From Bradysia coprophila (lineage: Eukaryota; Arthropoda; Insecta; Diptera; Sciaridae), in assembly GCF_014529535.1 (NCBI RefSeq), contig NW_023503373.1, positions 558,001-622,000 on the forward strand: a stretch of DNA of 64,000 nt. The letters run 5' to 3'. Made by a program: the position numbers and the translations under genes. The notes under the pieces are model-generated. The model ran no database searches. It saw nothing but the letters and a program-made list of their open reading frames with translations, and was not told the DNA's origin. Numbering within the stretch: the stretch's first letter is position 1; each line of letters starts with the position of its first letter. Of the stretch, positions 11,380 through 24,600 are shown piece after piece.

Positions 11380-12051
11380 GAACTATTAGCGTTAGAAATT
11401 GACACGCACGAAATGTAATCTACCTTTTATATGAATGATCATCTAGATTTTTTCAGGCTTGTGGGAAATGACAACCATAGCACTAACTGAAGGTTCACGT
11501 TTCTACAATGTTAAATCCTATACGTACGTTGGTAGACTTTCAAATAATTAAATTTTCTATAAATCATTTCAGTAGAATTTGGAAAATGTTTTCGTATTAA
11601 ATGCCCAAATATTCGTCGTTAGTTTGGCAGGATTTACGAAAACATGTTTTCACTGAAATTATTCTTCGCTAATTTTGGCAGACTCTGATACGATCTCACA
11701 CGACTCAATCGATTTCAGTCTATTTTTCACAATTCATTTCTGCTGAAATAATTTATCTAATGCAAACGGTTTTAATTCTCGTATAATACTTAATGCTTCT
11801 ATTTTTACTTTTCGTACCCACTGAGTGATCACATTAAAAGTATAATCACCAAAATAGTAAAGCTATTTTCAGAAAATATTTCTTATATTTGACTGAAATT
11901 TGCCTACCCAAAATTGTTTCAATTACAATGGTGAACATATAACGCCGGAAACAGATAATGCTCAAGAGAATGGAACGAGATAAATTCATATTTACGTAGA
12001 GAAAACCTAAATATAAACTGCAAATGTAAACAAATGTTTACCTTTACTTAC
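11380..12051. other. AT-rich stretch, nothing recognised
   Basis: No exon-like segment is apparent. If the minus-strand exon at 12052 belongs to a longer gene, its next exon is not visible here. Confidence 0.4.
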
Positions 12052-12290
12052 CGAAATGTATTCGATTTGTCTTTTAGTTTAGTGAGCAAAGATTTTCGGA
12101 GTGGTGCTGGAGATCCTCCTGGACTTTCTTGGGACTCAGCAACGATTAGTTTTGCCAAAGCGATGTCTTCTTCGTTCATTTTTAGGGCGGATTTTAGAAG
12201 ACTATCAAGATCCGGTACTAGGCAATCGGTAGAAATTCTAGACGTTATAATCTTCAAGTGATTAATATCCCGTATGTGTGGTTGAATCAC
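12052..12290 (-). CDS. Orphan coding exon, product unknown
   Basis: The minus strand is open for about 80 codons with even, non-repetitive composition (NEEDIALAKLIVAESQES, then PLRKSLLTKLKDKSNTF). It ends at a consensus donor CG|GTAAGT at 12052/12051. The peptide is soluble and rich in charged residues, with an acidic helix-like middle and a basic tail. I do not recognise the family. No ATG or convincing acceptor lies at the upstream edge, so the start is open. The first internal ATG would give about 42 residues. Neighbouring exons were not found on either side. It may be an exon of a gene that mostly lies elsewhere, or a chance frame; the clean donor favours the former. Confidence 0.4.
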
Positions 12291-13062
12291 TTTTCAAATT
12301 TATTCCAAGCGTATGCAAATTTTTCAATGTTATTGTCAGACTAATTATAGAGATTACACAGATGTTACTATACTTAAGCACATATTACAACAACTCAAAT
12401 TACTCGAATTACTTCCAATGTTTGTCAGTGACTTCAATTTGTAAATCCAAAATTATAATTTATATCTTAAACGGTTATAAAAAGAACACCTATATATCGC
12501 CACTCTGTGAATATATTACTTATATAATGCACACACTGTATACCGATCAGATCGATTTCACGTTCGAAAATATACTAAAGAATGAATGAGCCTGATGTTA
12601 TATGTTACAATGAAATCTTCCAGCTGTAAACAGATTTAAAGCACACAATGTAACGTAACAGCTGAGATCTGAGGTGAAACATTTTTTTTTGATCCATCAG
12701 CAATTCTTGGATATACAGAAAAATCGTATGTAACTTGAATCTCACTCCGTTTACATTCTCAAAGATTACAATAGATGGCGGGAGTAGCATATTTCTATTT
12801 TGAGTGGTTGTGCACAGACACAGATGCATACATGTCACATCTTTCACAATGTTTGAAGTGAAATTTTAATATTCATTTTATCAACAAACAAACGGTCATG
12901 ATATTGAATAAAATGTAAAAAGACAATATTTGGAAGAATTACTACTCCATGTCTATACAGATGGTTTAGGTGTAGGTATGTCCGCAGTAACAAGCCGGTT
13001 AAATTCTCAGTTTACGTATTAATCATTTTTCCTCTACATATACAGTCTCGCATGAATCAACA
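12291..13062. other. AT-rich stretch, nothing recognised
   Basis: Only short frames of AT-biased composition are present on either strand. Confidence 0.45.
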
Positions 13063-13145
13063 GCTGCGATGGCCGAGTGGTCTAAGGCGATGGACTTGAA
13101 ATCCATTGGGTTCTACCCGCACAGGTTCGAATCCTGTTCGTAGCG
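13063..13145 (+). tRNA. tRNA-Ser (TGA)
   Basis: A type II tRNA of 83 nt with a long variable arm (GGGTTCTACCCGC). The acceptor is GCTGCGA/TCGTAGC with one G-T pair and discriminator G. The anticodon loop CTTGAAA gives TGA. The T-arm has GGTTCGAATCC. A long T-rich terminator follows directly. Confidence 0.95.
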
Positions 13146-13315
13146 CATTTTTTTTTTCTTTTTTCGGTTTGAATAATGTGAGGAGCACAATGCGAACTAT
13201 TTTTTCCAGTCCAGTTTTATTATGTGGGACAAATTTTGAGTTATTTTAATGACAGATCGATAATATAAGTGAAGGAAGAGTTTAGGAAACTCAGAATTTT
13301 TTTAAAACATTTGAT

Positions 13316-13359
13316 TTAGGTTTATTGTAAGGTAACACATTACCTTACAATCAACCTAA
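13316..13359. repeat. Short perfect-stem hairpin
   Basis: A stem of about 20 bp with one mismatch around a loop of about 4 nt, in a non-coding stretch. It is not followed by a T-run that would suggest a terminator. It may be the relic of a small inverted-repeat element. Confidence 0.6.
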
Positions 13360-14101
13360 AGTTTGCAAGGGACTCTCTTTACAAGTCGATGTTTAAATTT
13401 TTCGTCTAGTTTAGATATTAAATAGACAGAGCATATGTGTTTTTACGTTGCGCCTTAGACCCGGAGCACTAGAGTGTACATAGACGACAAGTCGTTGATA
13501 AGACCGAGTTGCTTTAGCTTCTCACCATTTTAACTCAATATACAATACTAAGTATGGTTTTAGTAAATTAGTGTTTAAAGGATGTTTAGTTCAACATAGC
13601 AACTAAATAGATTAATTTGACACGGTCACGGTGGACACGGATAATATCTCCAGTATTCCAGGATTCGTTTCATTCTATTACATGTAAATAATTCCTTTTC
13701 AATATAGAAGAATCTACAGAAGGCTGGGGTTCGCAAAAGCCTTGCGTTTGCTTTATAATGTTCTGCATACTAAGTAACAAAATGCATTTTTAAGAATTTG
13801 ACGTCAATTGTACATTCACAACAGATGCTTTAACGCAAATTTGTTACACATGCATGCAGGAACACACTTGGAATCTATAGAACCACAGAAAACATGGTAT
13901 AGTGGATACACTCAGAAACATTCAACTGTATATTATGTACCTACCCCAAATGCGTTGTTCCACATTTTCATTATCCATATATATAGTATGCCAAAATTGT
14001 ATGACGTCATTACAACAGTTCTTGTAGCTTTTTGCCAAAAGTTTTTTCGTTTTGCGGAGCGAAGCTCATAATGTACCATATATAATGTATTGATAATAAA
14101 A

Positions 14102-14126
14102 CAGAGAGAGAGAGAGATAGAGAGAG
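14102..14126. repeat. (GA)n microsatellite
   Basis: Uninterrupted GA units with one AT break, embedded in AT-rich DNA. Confidence 0.85.
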
Positions 14127-15603
14127 CGGCAGAGGCCATAAGAAGAGAATTTATGAATTTAAGGGAAGATGTTTTATGCATCTTGTCAAATGCGATAATA
14201 ATTTAGCTGGAATTAGCATAATTTTCGGGTGTAAATTGAAATGAGAATGCGTTTAATTTTATTAAATAAAAAGGAAAAAAAAATGCTGAGCGAAAGATAC
14301 GCTCAATTCAAGTTATAATCTCGTTTATATTCCAGGATATTATTTTACTGTGACGGAGTTGACTTGCGCTTTGTTAAGATATTGATCCGTTGTATGTTCG
14401 ACCCAGGTTTTACTTTTTTTGTATTGTGTTTTATTTACAGACTAAATGTAGTAGAATCGAAAGGAGACTGTTTCTGAACTAGCAACTTTTTGTTCGTTTA
14501 ACTGTTTTTCAATATTCCTGATTTTTAAATTCCATTTTCTTTAAATTATAAATAAAAGTAATTGTACCATGTACCAGTTAAATGTTCCCGAAATCTGTGT
14601 ATTTACGGGCACTGAACAGGAAATCAAGTACCTCTTTGTGGTACATTCTAGTGAATAAAAAAATTTAATTTCCCCATGAAAACTCTCATTTCCATTTTTT
14701 TCACTCAGTGCGGTGTTAGGTGTCTTGTGATTCACTTCGATGTTAGTTTCAATAAATTGTGAATATTGCTGATACGGACACGCGGGAAAAACACAATGAA
14801 AAATCGAAAAAGAAACTTTTATAATCAACTGGGTGTCTAGCAATTAAGTTTCAAATATTCGCCTGGTTGAGTAGTGTTTTTTTGAATATGATCGAACAGA
14901 AGAAAATATTTTTAGTATAAATTGCACGCTCTTGTGTCGAGTTTAAGGCATGTTATGTAGTGCCCTACTGAGAATATTATAGTGCGTACACATATATAGT
15001 ATACTACGTACACAGGTACAATAGTGAAAATTTCATTTTTATTGTTGAAGTTGTATTTTTCTCGCTCCGTTTGTTTCTTTCTATTATCATTGTTATAAAC
15101 GACAATTATACGTCGATGATTCTTTTAATACATCCCCATTTCGACTCATAAAAGTTTCGATAGAAATTTCACATAATAATCCCCCATTCACTTCGATTAA
15201 AACTTTTTCTCCTAAGGGATGACGTCGATATTTTGTTAAACACTACATTCACTACTCATACTCATATGTATAACTAAACAGTAACACTTCCTAAGTAATT
15301 GTACGAGAGAATATAATTTATATATTCGTTTGCAGTTCATAGCGCTTGCAATGAATTCACACGACACACGACAACTGTAATATCTTATTCAACAATTCAC
15401 GTCTTATCTGATGAAGCGAAAATAAATTGCCCCAACTGGACAGAACTTAAATAATAAAAAATGAAAATGTCCAGTGACCGAACTAGATATACATTCGTAC
15501 AACGATGGAACCTAAATGTGTTTAAAGACGAATTTTGTGATATATACGAATAAATTGAGTTAGGCATCGGAAAAATAAAGGTTTCGTTAACAAGTGCAAA
15601 AAT

Positions 15604-18600
15604 ATGCCGTTCGGACGTCGATCACCTCTAGAAACTTTGGCATTGCCAGGTGTAATGTTGGCATATAAATATAGCCAATTTCGACAGCGTCGTCGTGAAG
15701 CAGCCAGTCGACGTGTGACGGAACGAGAACTAACAGCTTTACATCACAAAATTGTAAGTCTTCAATTAAAAATTCTTTGAAAGTAATTTATAAATGATTA
15801 CCTGAATCGGAAGTCTGTTCGTAGGTACTTTCCATTGTCTTCATTTTTCATTAAAACCGTTTCAAACTTTTATGAGGTTTTCTTTACTAAAAGTTCTAAA
15901 GTATTTAAGTTTCCACTCGATTTTTTTTTTAAATTCTTGTTGTATTAAGACAAGCTTACGTTCAATTTTTTTTTGTAGAAAAAAGCTTTTGCATAATTTT
16001 AAATTAAGTTCTGCATTACCTTTTCACCATGTTCATTATTATGAATCCGGAAAGTCGAGAAAAATTCAAAAGATTAATTTAAATTGACTTTACGTAATTA
16101 AATATCAAATAGAGACTGGAGACAGTTTTACCTAGTACGCCTGGTTATTATTCAAGAGGGCATTTTATAATCTCTTGATTTTATGCTTTGTAAAGTTCAT
16201 TAACATGTCACATTAAAAAATAATTTTTCAACCGTGAGAAGAGGTTTTAATGTCAAGTAGCGATTAAAAATATTCACGCAATCGTGTACTCAATAGGGTT
16301 ATTTTACCATTTGTATTTTTGAAAATAGTTTTTGAGTAGCTTTAGTGTTTCCAAAGTACTGGCTTTGGCTTTTCATCATTGAAATATACAGTCATTAGTT
16401 TCAGTGTAGTTTTTTTTTGTATTTATACAACGCACTTCAAGCAAAAGTGAACTTGACAGTGCTCCATACAAAATTTTACACTGTAAAAAGAGTGGGGATA
16501 AAATTTCATACAAAATAGTACTCTATTTGACAGGTGTCATTAATAGCACTTTTGCTTGAAGTACGTTGATTTATATCTTTTGGCCTACGCCCTACAGTCT
16601 AATCAAGTAAGGAGAACAAATCTGATTTAATTTTTAAAACCATCTGAACTGCAACAATATTAATCGAGATCGCAAGATAGGTCTTAAACAACGAAAACTC
16701 CAAGAAAATTACTTATACAACATATTCAGCGTAACTAGCTGTCCCATTACTCTTTGCAATTTCATGTACAAATAAAGCAGCTATAATATGACCATCAATT
16801 GTAATGAGAAATGTGAATGGAAAAAGGATTACGACCATAAACCATTTAGTCATTCCATAGCGTATACATATCAAAACATTATGAAGCCAATGAGCTTTTC
16901 ATTCATCAACATGAGTGCAATGAAAACACATAGACGCTGCACAGTGTTCATGTAATATTTTGACGAAAGATTTTTGCATATTTTTTGTTTGTTTATTCCA
17001 CTTCTTTGTTGCGTGTCTCGATATTATAAATATTTGAATTAGATTATCAAAATTTTCTTCGGTGGGTGCTAAGAGGCATATGTGTCAGCTGAACGAGTGA
17101 CCGATGTTTTCATTTCGTTTTTGAATTTAAATGGAAAATCATATCAGATTGTTGGCCGTATTCAACTGCTGTTTGATGGGTCACGCACTTCCGTATCAAA
17201 TGGATTGAATTAATGAATACTTGTGGTCGCAAAACAGTTTAATTCCGGAATGTAATAACCAATTGCTAAAATGGTTTTGTTTTATATCGGACTTCAGTCG
17301 AAAGCAGCATTGATTAGAGATTGTGAAATGGTTCTTTAGGTATAGCAATTAGTTAATTAGGTAGTTTATGTAGTTCAACAAACAGACCACGTTTCCATGC
17401 ATTATATAATTGCTCTTAACAAACTCGACAATATTTTGACCTTCCAATAAAATCAAATCTGTGACCTATTTTACGGTAGTTTCACAACAAACTTAATCAA
17501 TTATTGCATCGAATTTTCCATACATCTAAAATTAGTTGTTGAAAAATGAAAATTCATCAATATAAATATCAACCCGCAACCATTTTCCGTCTACTTCATA
17601 TATTGTATTTCTCGAAATTTCATAAATCCAATTTATTTCAATAGAATACAACTTAAACGAAATTTATGTAAGGTAAAAGAAAAACATTTTCACACTCCAT
17701 TCGATCAATTAACTTCGTGAATGGTGTCTTGTATTCTGCCATGAGCACATTACGAGCCAACACCGCGTGACTTTTGAACTTAATAATGATGTATGAATAT
17801 GAATATAATTTATATAACCTTCGCAGTTCCCTTCCAAAACAAATGGATTGCGTGGAAAATTAGTTTTGGCAGGTTTTGTTTTTCATTCATGCCAGCTTAA
17901 TTGTGTGAAAAACTATAGGCTTTGAAAGATGCGTAAATACGTAAATAAATGCAAATAGATGAGTCATTCATACGAGTCAACCTGTCATACCATAATTTCC
18001 AGATAGGAGACAGAGATTCGTTATAACTTAAGTGTCTTTAGTCAATTTATATTTATTTCGTAGCTGCTATTCGTTTACGCCTACAACGGAATTGATTTTT
18101 TTTAGGTCGAAAACGGAATTTTCTACTGTGATCAAAAGGAACGCAATGCTTTTGATTTAGCATAACGTCACAGCAACTCGAAATTTCGCTTAACCTAATT
18201 AATAAAATGAGCGAAAGCCAGTTCCGGTATAAATATAAACGCACATCAAAGCAACTACGCGAGCAAATGAGTAAACACCAAACACCAAAACTTTATTACA
18301 AGGACACACAAACCTTGAAACCCCCTTTTCCAAAGATTTGGTCAATACCGTTCATACACTTTATCGTGTTCGTGAAAGGATTACTTGACGGATGTTAATT
18401 TCTTTCTATTATACCGAAAACTTATTTTAAGAAATGATTTTAATTAAAGGAAAATCCGGCTGTAATACTACGTAAATCTGTATGAAACTATTGAAAAGGA
18501 AAATATTTCGACTAAAGGACGCAAATAGGCGTTTTCTCATTAAAGAAATTTACTTAGGGTGCGTTCCCAGATTTGCTCAACCATTTTAGAAACGACAACA

Positions 18601-21600
18601 ATATCACTAAATCTCTTTGTTGTTACTCGTGAACTCAATTTTGTTTTTATGTATCAAATATCACTAAATGCCTGACTAAATGTTCAATCTATTACTTCAT
18701 TTGTTTAAAACTTATTATCGAGTTTGATGCAAAATCTATCGCTTCAAAATTCAATTTGCTATAAACGAGAACATTAGCCATAGTACATCACGTTCTAGGT
18801 AGATTGACTCGCCTAAAATGTGAAAACTTTCATAGCGATACATTCCATCACAGCACCACTCCTAATGCATGAACAATGTGTTGACAAGTGTCTTTGGAGG
18901 CTTTAGTGATAAGGGCTGCCGCTTAAGATTATTTATATTGTATGTTTTACCTCATACAACAGAAACAAGTCATCTGTCTTTACAAAAGAAACACAGTTCA
19001 CACTGTGATTTCATCAGCCTCCGAATGTTTTCTATGTTCAAGCTAGAAGCAGTGCTGTCGGGTCCGTGCAAAGTCTATCGTTGGGTGCGATAGATGTTCC
19101 TCTACTCTTATGTTTTTGTACAAAAAAAGAAACTCTTCCGGTACTTATTGTTAGTTAATTTTCACTTTTGAATTGGCCATTACTTAACTCGGTAATTTAA
19201 TTCCACGCATTTAAAAAAAGGATCATTCAAATTGGTTGAGTATTACTCACGACGTTATCGTGTCCTCAACGAAAAATTTTTACCCACATTTGACGAGACA
19301 GCAATCTGAGAAAAGCTTGGAGAAAAGTTTAAATGCAAATAACGTATTGCATATCCACAACCACTTGCCGTTAACAATTTACAAAAATTACTGAATGCTC
19401 ATTCAATCAAGCTTTCGCTATCCCCTTTCGTTTATTCTACGACAACATCCATCATCACCATTTCAATTTTCAATAACGTTTATTAGGTATACTGTCCAAA
19501 TGTAATCAAATTCACTGTTGATTTGTCAGAAGCTATGAAAAGCTTTGCCAGAAGTTGTTTACACACGGTCAACGTTATATACTTCACTAACCATAGGCGT
19601 GAAGGTGTGTTTTACAGAAAGTTTATGTGTATGAAATGGTAATCAAAATGAAATTTTGATGGACGTACACAAACACAGATGTCGCATAAAGTTGTAATTA
19701 TTTTTGGTTAGAAAATAGGAAGGATTAGTCTGTTGTGGAAACGATATGAGTAATAACTGTGATATATGATCACGTAAAGAACGTAAAGAGAATAAAATGA
19801 GGTAATGTCTTTAATGGTTTATGCAAATCTTTAACATAAAATGAACAGGAGGGTTCGAATGACAAAATGTGGGAGCAGTCCAAGAATTTATCGATTAAGA
19901 ATAAAAAATGATTCCCTACTCATTTACGTAAACGTGCTAGAACTGCATTTTTCACTGAATATGGCGTTAGCGTGGTTGTGATGCGAAGAAATTTCTGCGA
20001 AAAGGAGGACTCAAATTTTCTACTTCAGTAAAATAATTAGTCGCTTCGTCCTACTTTCAATTCATATTACCCAATATATCTGGCTTGGTACCACATTGCA
20101 TTACAATTCAATTAAACTTTGAAATGCATCAATGTCGTAAATCGAATGATGTAGCTGAATCTACAATTGGAATAAGTTCAATTAACTTTAATTAAAGTTT
20201 TGGTTTTCCGTTTGTATTTTGAAACTCCGTATAAAACTTAGGTTACTGTGTCTTTCGTATTATTTTTGCCGCAAGCTCTTTCATAATTCGTTGCTTTCCG
20301 TTGTTCGGCTTATTTATAGAAGTCCAAATATAGGCTTATAGACTGTAAAGGAAAAGGAATAACTTTTCAGCTATTTATAGACACTGGTAATTCAAAATCA
20401 ACAAAAAAATGATTTGCTGTGTTCATAAAACGGATTTATTGAATTGTATGTATGTGCACTAGCAGAAGAGTACATATTAAATGGATCTGATCGCATTCAA
20501 CGGAAATATAGTCCCGACTCTGATCGGAAAGGGTTAATTTCATGTGCGATAAGTGAATCCATTTTTTGTGATCTTATTTTGGTGTCGTTTTTTTTTCGTC
20601 AAGCTTGATTTGTGTTGTAGTCTGGCGTCAGTTTAGTCAGTAGTTTTCACACGAACGTTACTGACTTAACACTAACTGCAACTGTAAACACAATTAAACA
20701 TATGGGACTGTAAGGGTGGGTGTAATGTACTCTCAGCGACACTATACGGAAAAAAAACGGTCAACAAAATAGTATATGGCATGGCATAGGTTCTGAATTC
20801 GTACGGTGAAACCACTTTGCCTTATATATATGCTTGATAGTGGAAAATAACGTAATGTCTGTGTGCTGTATCGCGTGTTTTCAGGGTATTAACAACTGTC
20901 TTCCCGTTTTCAGTTATATTACTTGTACATGCAAGCTGACAAGTATTCCACATATACATGTCCTCTTATGCATTCGGCATAAATCACAGATGTAATTACA
21001 AGTAATCATGACATAAGTACAGAAAAATTTAATCAGACTTTATCTGCTGTTGCATCAGACAACGGACAAATTGATTGATTTATAAATAATGTGGACAACA
21101 AACATTTTCCTAATCTTTTTAATTAGTACTAATTTTTAATTTATGCGTACGGTAATATATTGTGATTTCGTTGCGCTGTCCTTCACTATGTATATCGATA
21201 TATCGAAGTGTTTTTCTATTGATAAGGTAAAAGAATAGTAGACGATAAAAAATGACTGCCATAGTACCGTTCCAGATGCTGTTCCAGCTGTAGAGCCCTC
21301 AGAAAGAAGGACAAATTTTTGGCACCAACTTTTTTTCCAAGACATCTGTGGGCTTGCAGCACACAAGTACTGGGTTCATTTATATGTGCAACCCATACTC
21401 AGTTCCGTGGAATAACGAAGCTGCAGAGAATCCGGACTCTCCGAACATTCACTATATTTTTAGTCATAACTCTCGTGGATGTACTCGCTCCAAGCAGTGC
21501 GTATACTCTACCTGTAGGTCTTTCCAAGACCGACATTCGTACAACTATTTAAAATAATTTTTTTTGAGTTATTGTCGAAAAACTGTTTTCGGTGCCATCT

Positions 21601-24600
21601 GACCTTTTGAGAGCTTTTGACAGAAAATATTTTTTTTAGAAAAAGTGAAAGATACGTTTTTCCTAGAATTGAAAGACGAATCCAACGAGCTATCACTCAT
21701 TAAAATCGGAGACCGCTTGTTCCCCAATCGCCTGAAGTCTTGGCGATATGACTCATAAAAATGTCAACAAAAAAGACAATTTTTTTAGACTCAATAAAGT
21801 TCAGAACCTAGAAAAATGGATGATACTCTTACTTTGTTGGACCCTTAGGTCGTTCCCAGTATGAATAAATTTTTATAGGATACACAATCGAACAAAATTG
21901 ATCGAAAGTTTTTATTTTTAATTCAAAAATTTCAGTTTTAAACTTTGCTCATTTTGATAACAAATAGAATTTTGCAGCCCATGCATTACGTGAGCCTCAA
22001 ACTTTAATAGAATATGTAATATAAACGTGATATCACGAATCGGATATCTGTGCCAAAAACGGAATCAATACCGTTGGAGATAAAAATGTAGTGACTTTCT
22101 GTATAATTTATGGGATTTTGTGTTAAAACGATCCTTTATAGGGCGACAGTGTGATAAAATATTGTATAATAGTGGATAGCAAGAACCCATAATATTGCTG
22201 TTTGTCTCTTTTCTCGAATAAAGCTATCGAAGCTTCACCTCTCTTCGAGACTGTTACTTCCGTTTCCGTTATACCTCTTCGACATATTAAAATGGTAAAA
22301 TCTCATCTACGAGCAATATTACTTGAGTAAAACCAGATCGGGAAGATTTTTTTCATTTTCTGTTTTTTTTTTTATATATTCGACTAGTGTTGAGAATAAC
22401 GAAACAATACCACGAGAACGTTCATAGGTTTTTCATTGTATAAAGTCCTGTCCACACTTTATCCCCTTTTTGCTACTGCAACCACTGCGTTGTCTAGATT
22501 CTCGTTTCTTTCATATTCATAAAAAATAGTATTTCAATTAAATTCAGCTGGAAAATTGTGATAATATATTACCAAGTCCATTTAAATGCATTCAAGGTTC
22601 AACTACTTTATAATAATCTACATACAAAATGCATCCTTTGAATACCACCTCCGAGACTACATCTAAACACGTAACACAGTTTCAACAACTCTAACGCCAT
22701 ATATATCTTTTCAGATTAAAATCTCTTCTGTTACAAAATGCATTTTGATACTATTACATTGCACCTCTACATGCTGAGCAAGAAAACACAGGCAAAATTT
22801 ATTCTTGTTTATGTCAGTAAAAAAGGAAGAGTTCGAAATATTGCATTGAATTTGTATACAGCTCTGTATCAAATTCTGCAGTATTATGCTGTGTCTTCAT
22901 TAACAAGCTATCGACACAAAAACTGTAATTACGGTTCATTTTTTGTTCTGTTTTTATCTTGTCGATCATGTCAGACTGACTTTCTGTGTAAACATCGAAC
23001 ACATAATTTCTGATTACTGAACAGGACGACGTATGCTTTTCAGTTCGTTAATTTTAATTAAGTTAAAATGTCCCAAGGCGCATTAAACTGCCACGAGTAT
23101 TCCGAATAAATTTTTATTAAACTTTCCATGCACGCATAGTACAAAATAATTATTTGTGCTTGGATGAGTGTGAACTGTGAACTCGGTGGAATTGAAATAA
23201 TTATTTTAGGACATCTCACGCAAAAATACTTTTGTATGTTTTAACAGTCCACATATAGGTACACATAATTATCAAGGCTACAGAAAGTCGATAAATGTAA
23301 TGGTAGCTCTTGTGCTATTACTGGCTACTGTTAAACGAGCTGTAGAAATAGTAAAGGCTTCATGTCCGGTGTAATATAATTCTAGAGAGACAAGACAAGC
23401 CCATTATTCAAAGGGTACCATTTAGTGTAAACAGGTTAGTTTCTATCCCACTGCCAGTTGCGAGCACTGAAAGAGATAAAACCGGGGGCTCGTAAGTAAA
23501 ATTAAGGGGCCTCGTAACTGACCTTTTAAACCCAGGAGTGATCAGCGTGTATCGCGAATTTAATCATTGAACGTTCAATTATCGTCTATTGATTTGATAA
23601 AATATCTGGTACTTTATTGTCTTTGACATGGAAGCGGAGGCGATACCTCATTTTTCTCGTCGCTGTCGATAACAGATGAATAGCCGTTTCCGAAAGTTGT
23701 TCTCATTGCATTTGTACCATATTCTTAAACTAATAATACCTTACAGAACCTCCAAACAATCACAACTGTATTTTACAGCCCTTTCACTTCGTCAATGTGT
23801 CTTGTTTCTGTTCTCATACACTCTTCTGTGTATAATGCCAAACAATGACATATATCGTACAATAGTTTTCCATCTCCTAAATGCAGCGATATTATTTTTC
23901 TCAAAGTTAATGACACGATTACACCATTTTCTATTTAATGGGTGTACATAATAACATCCCGTGTTCTATTCCAGTTGCTTGTTTTGTATAATAGTCAAAA
24001 GGACGTAATTATAGCATAGATGAGACAGCCGTGAAGGAAGCTAATTATTCCTGTTCTCTCGGTAGTGTTATATTAATAAAATGGTACGTCATTCTATACA
24101 TGTTATTAGGTTGCATACGGCTATGTGTTTTATCACCTGGTTAACATATTGTTACAATAAGTACCGAGTCTGTTTTGTTTTTAATCGCTGCATTTTCAAC
24201 AGATTGACGCAATTTATAAGACCTCATTAGACAGAACTCATTGCTTATTGTGGTCGTTATCTGTTTATGCAGATGGGATAACCATAAATAATTGTAACCA
24301 TAGATAATCATAGAATTGGTTGTGGAATATTTTAATATTCTATTAATTACACACGCCCCACATTGCTTGTAAGTTATTTTGCTCTCCGTCGGCTCGGATA
24401 TGCAGACTCTACCCTTGTAAAAATAACAGTTTTCAAACCTTGGCGCTTAAACACACACTTGTGAGTTCCGCTCGTATCACAAATTGATCCCTCATGTAAT
24501 GAATGACTTTCACAGGGTCCAATGTAATCTACTATTTTCGCTAATAAGGTGACTGCGTGCAAGGTTCTGAAAGAACAGTTTATGACAACTCTGAGTTGAT

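Larger units (their letters stand above)
13146..15603. other. Intergenic stretch with a hairpin and a GA microsatellite
   Basis: No gene is recognised. A compact palindrome at 13316-13359 pairs TTAGGTTTATTGTAAGGTAA with its near-complement around a 4-5 nt loop. An AG/GA dinucleotide run sits at 14102-14126. The right end should include the promoter and 5' UTR of the RING-finger gene starting at 15604, but no core promoter motif stands out. Confidence 0.5.
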
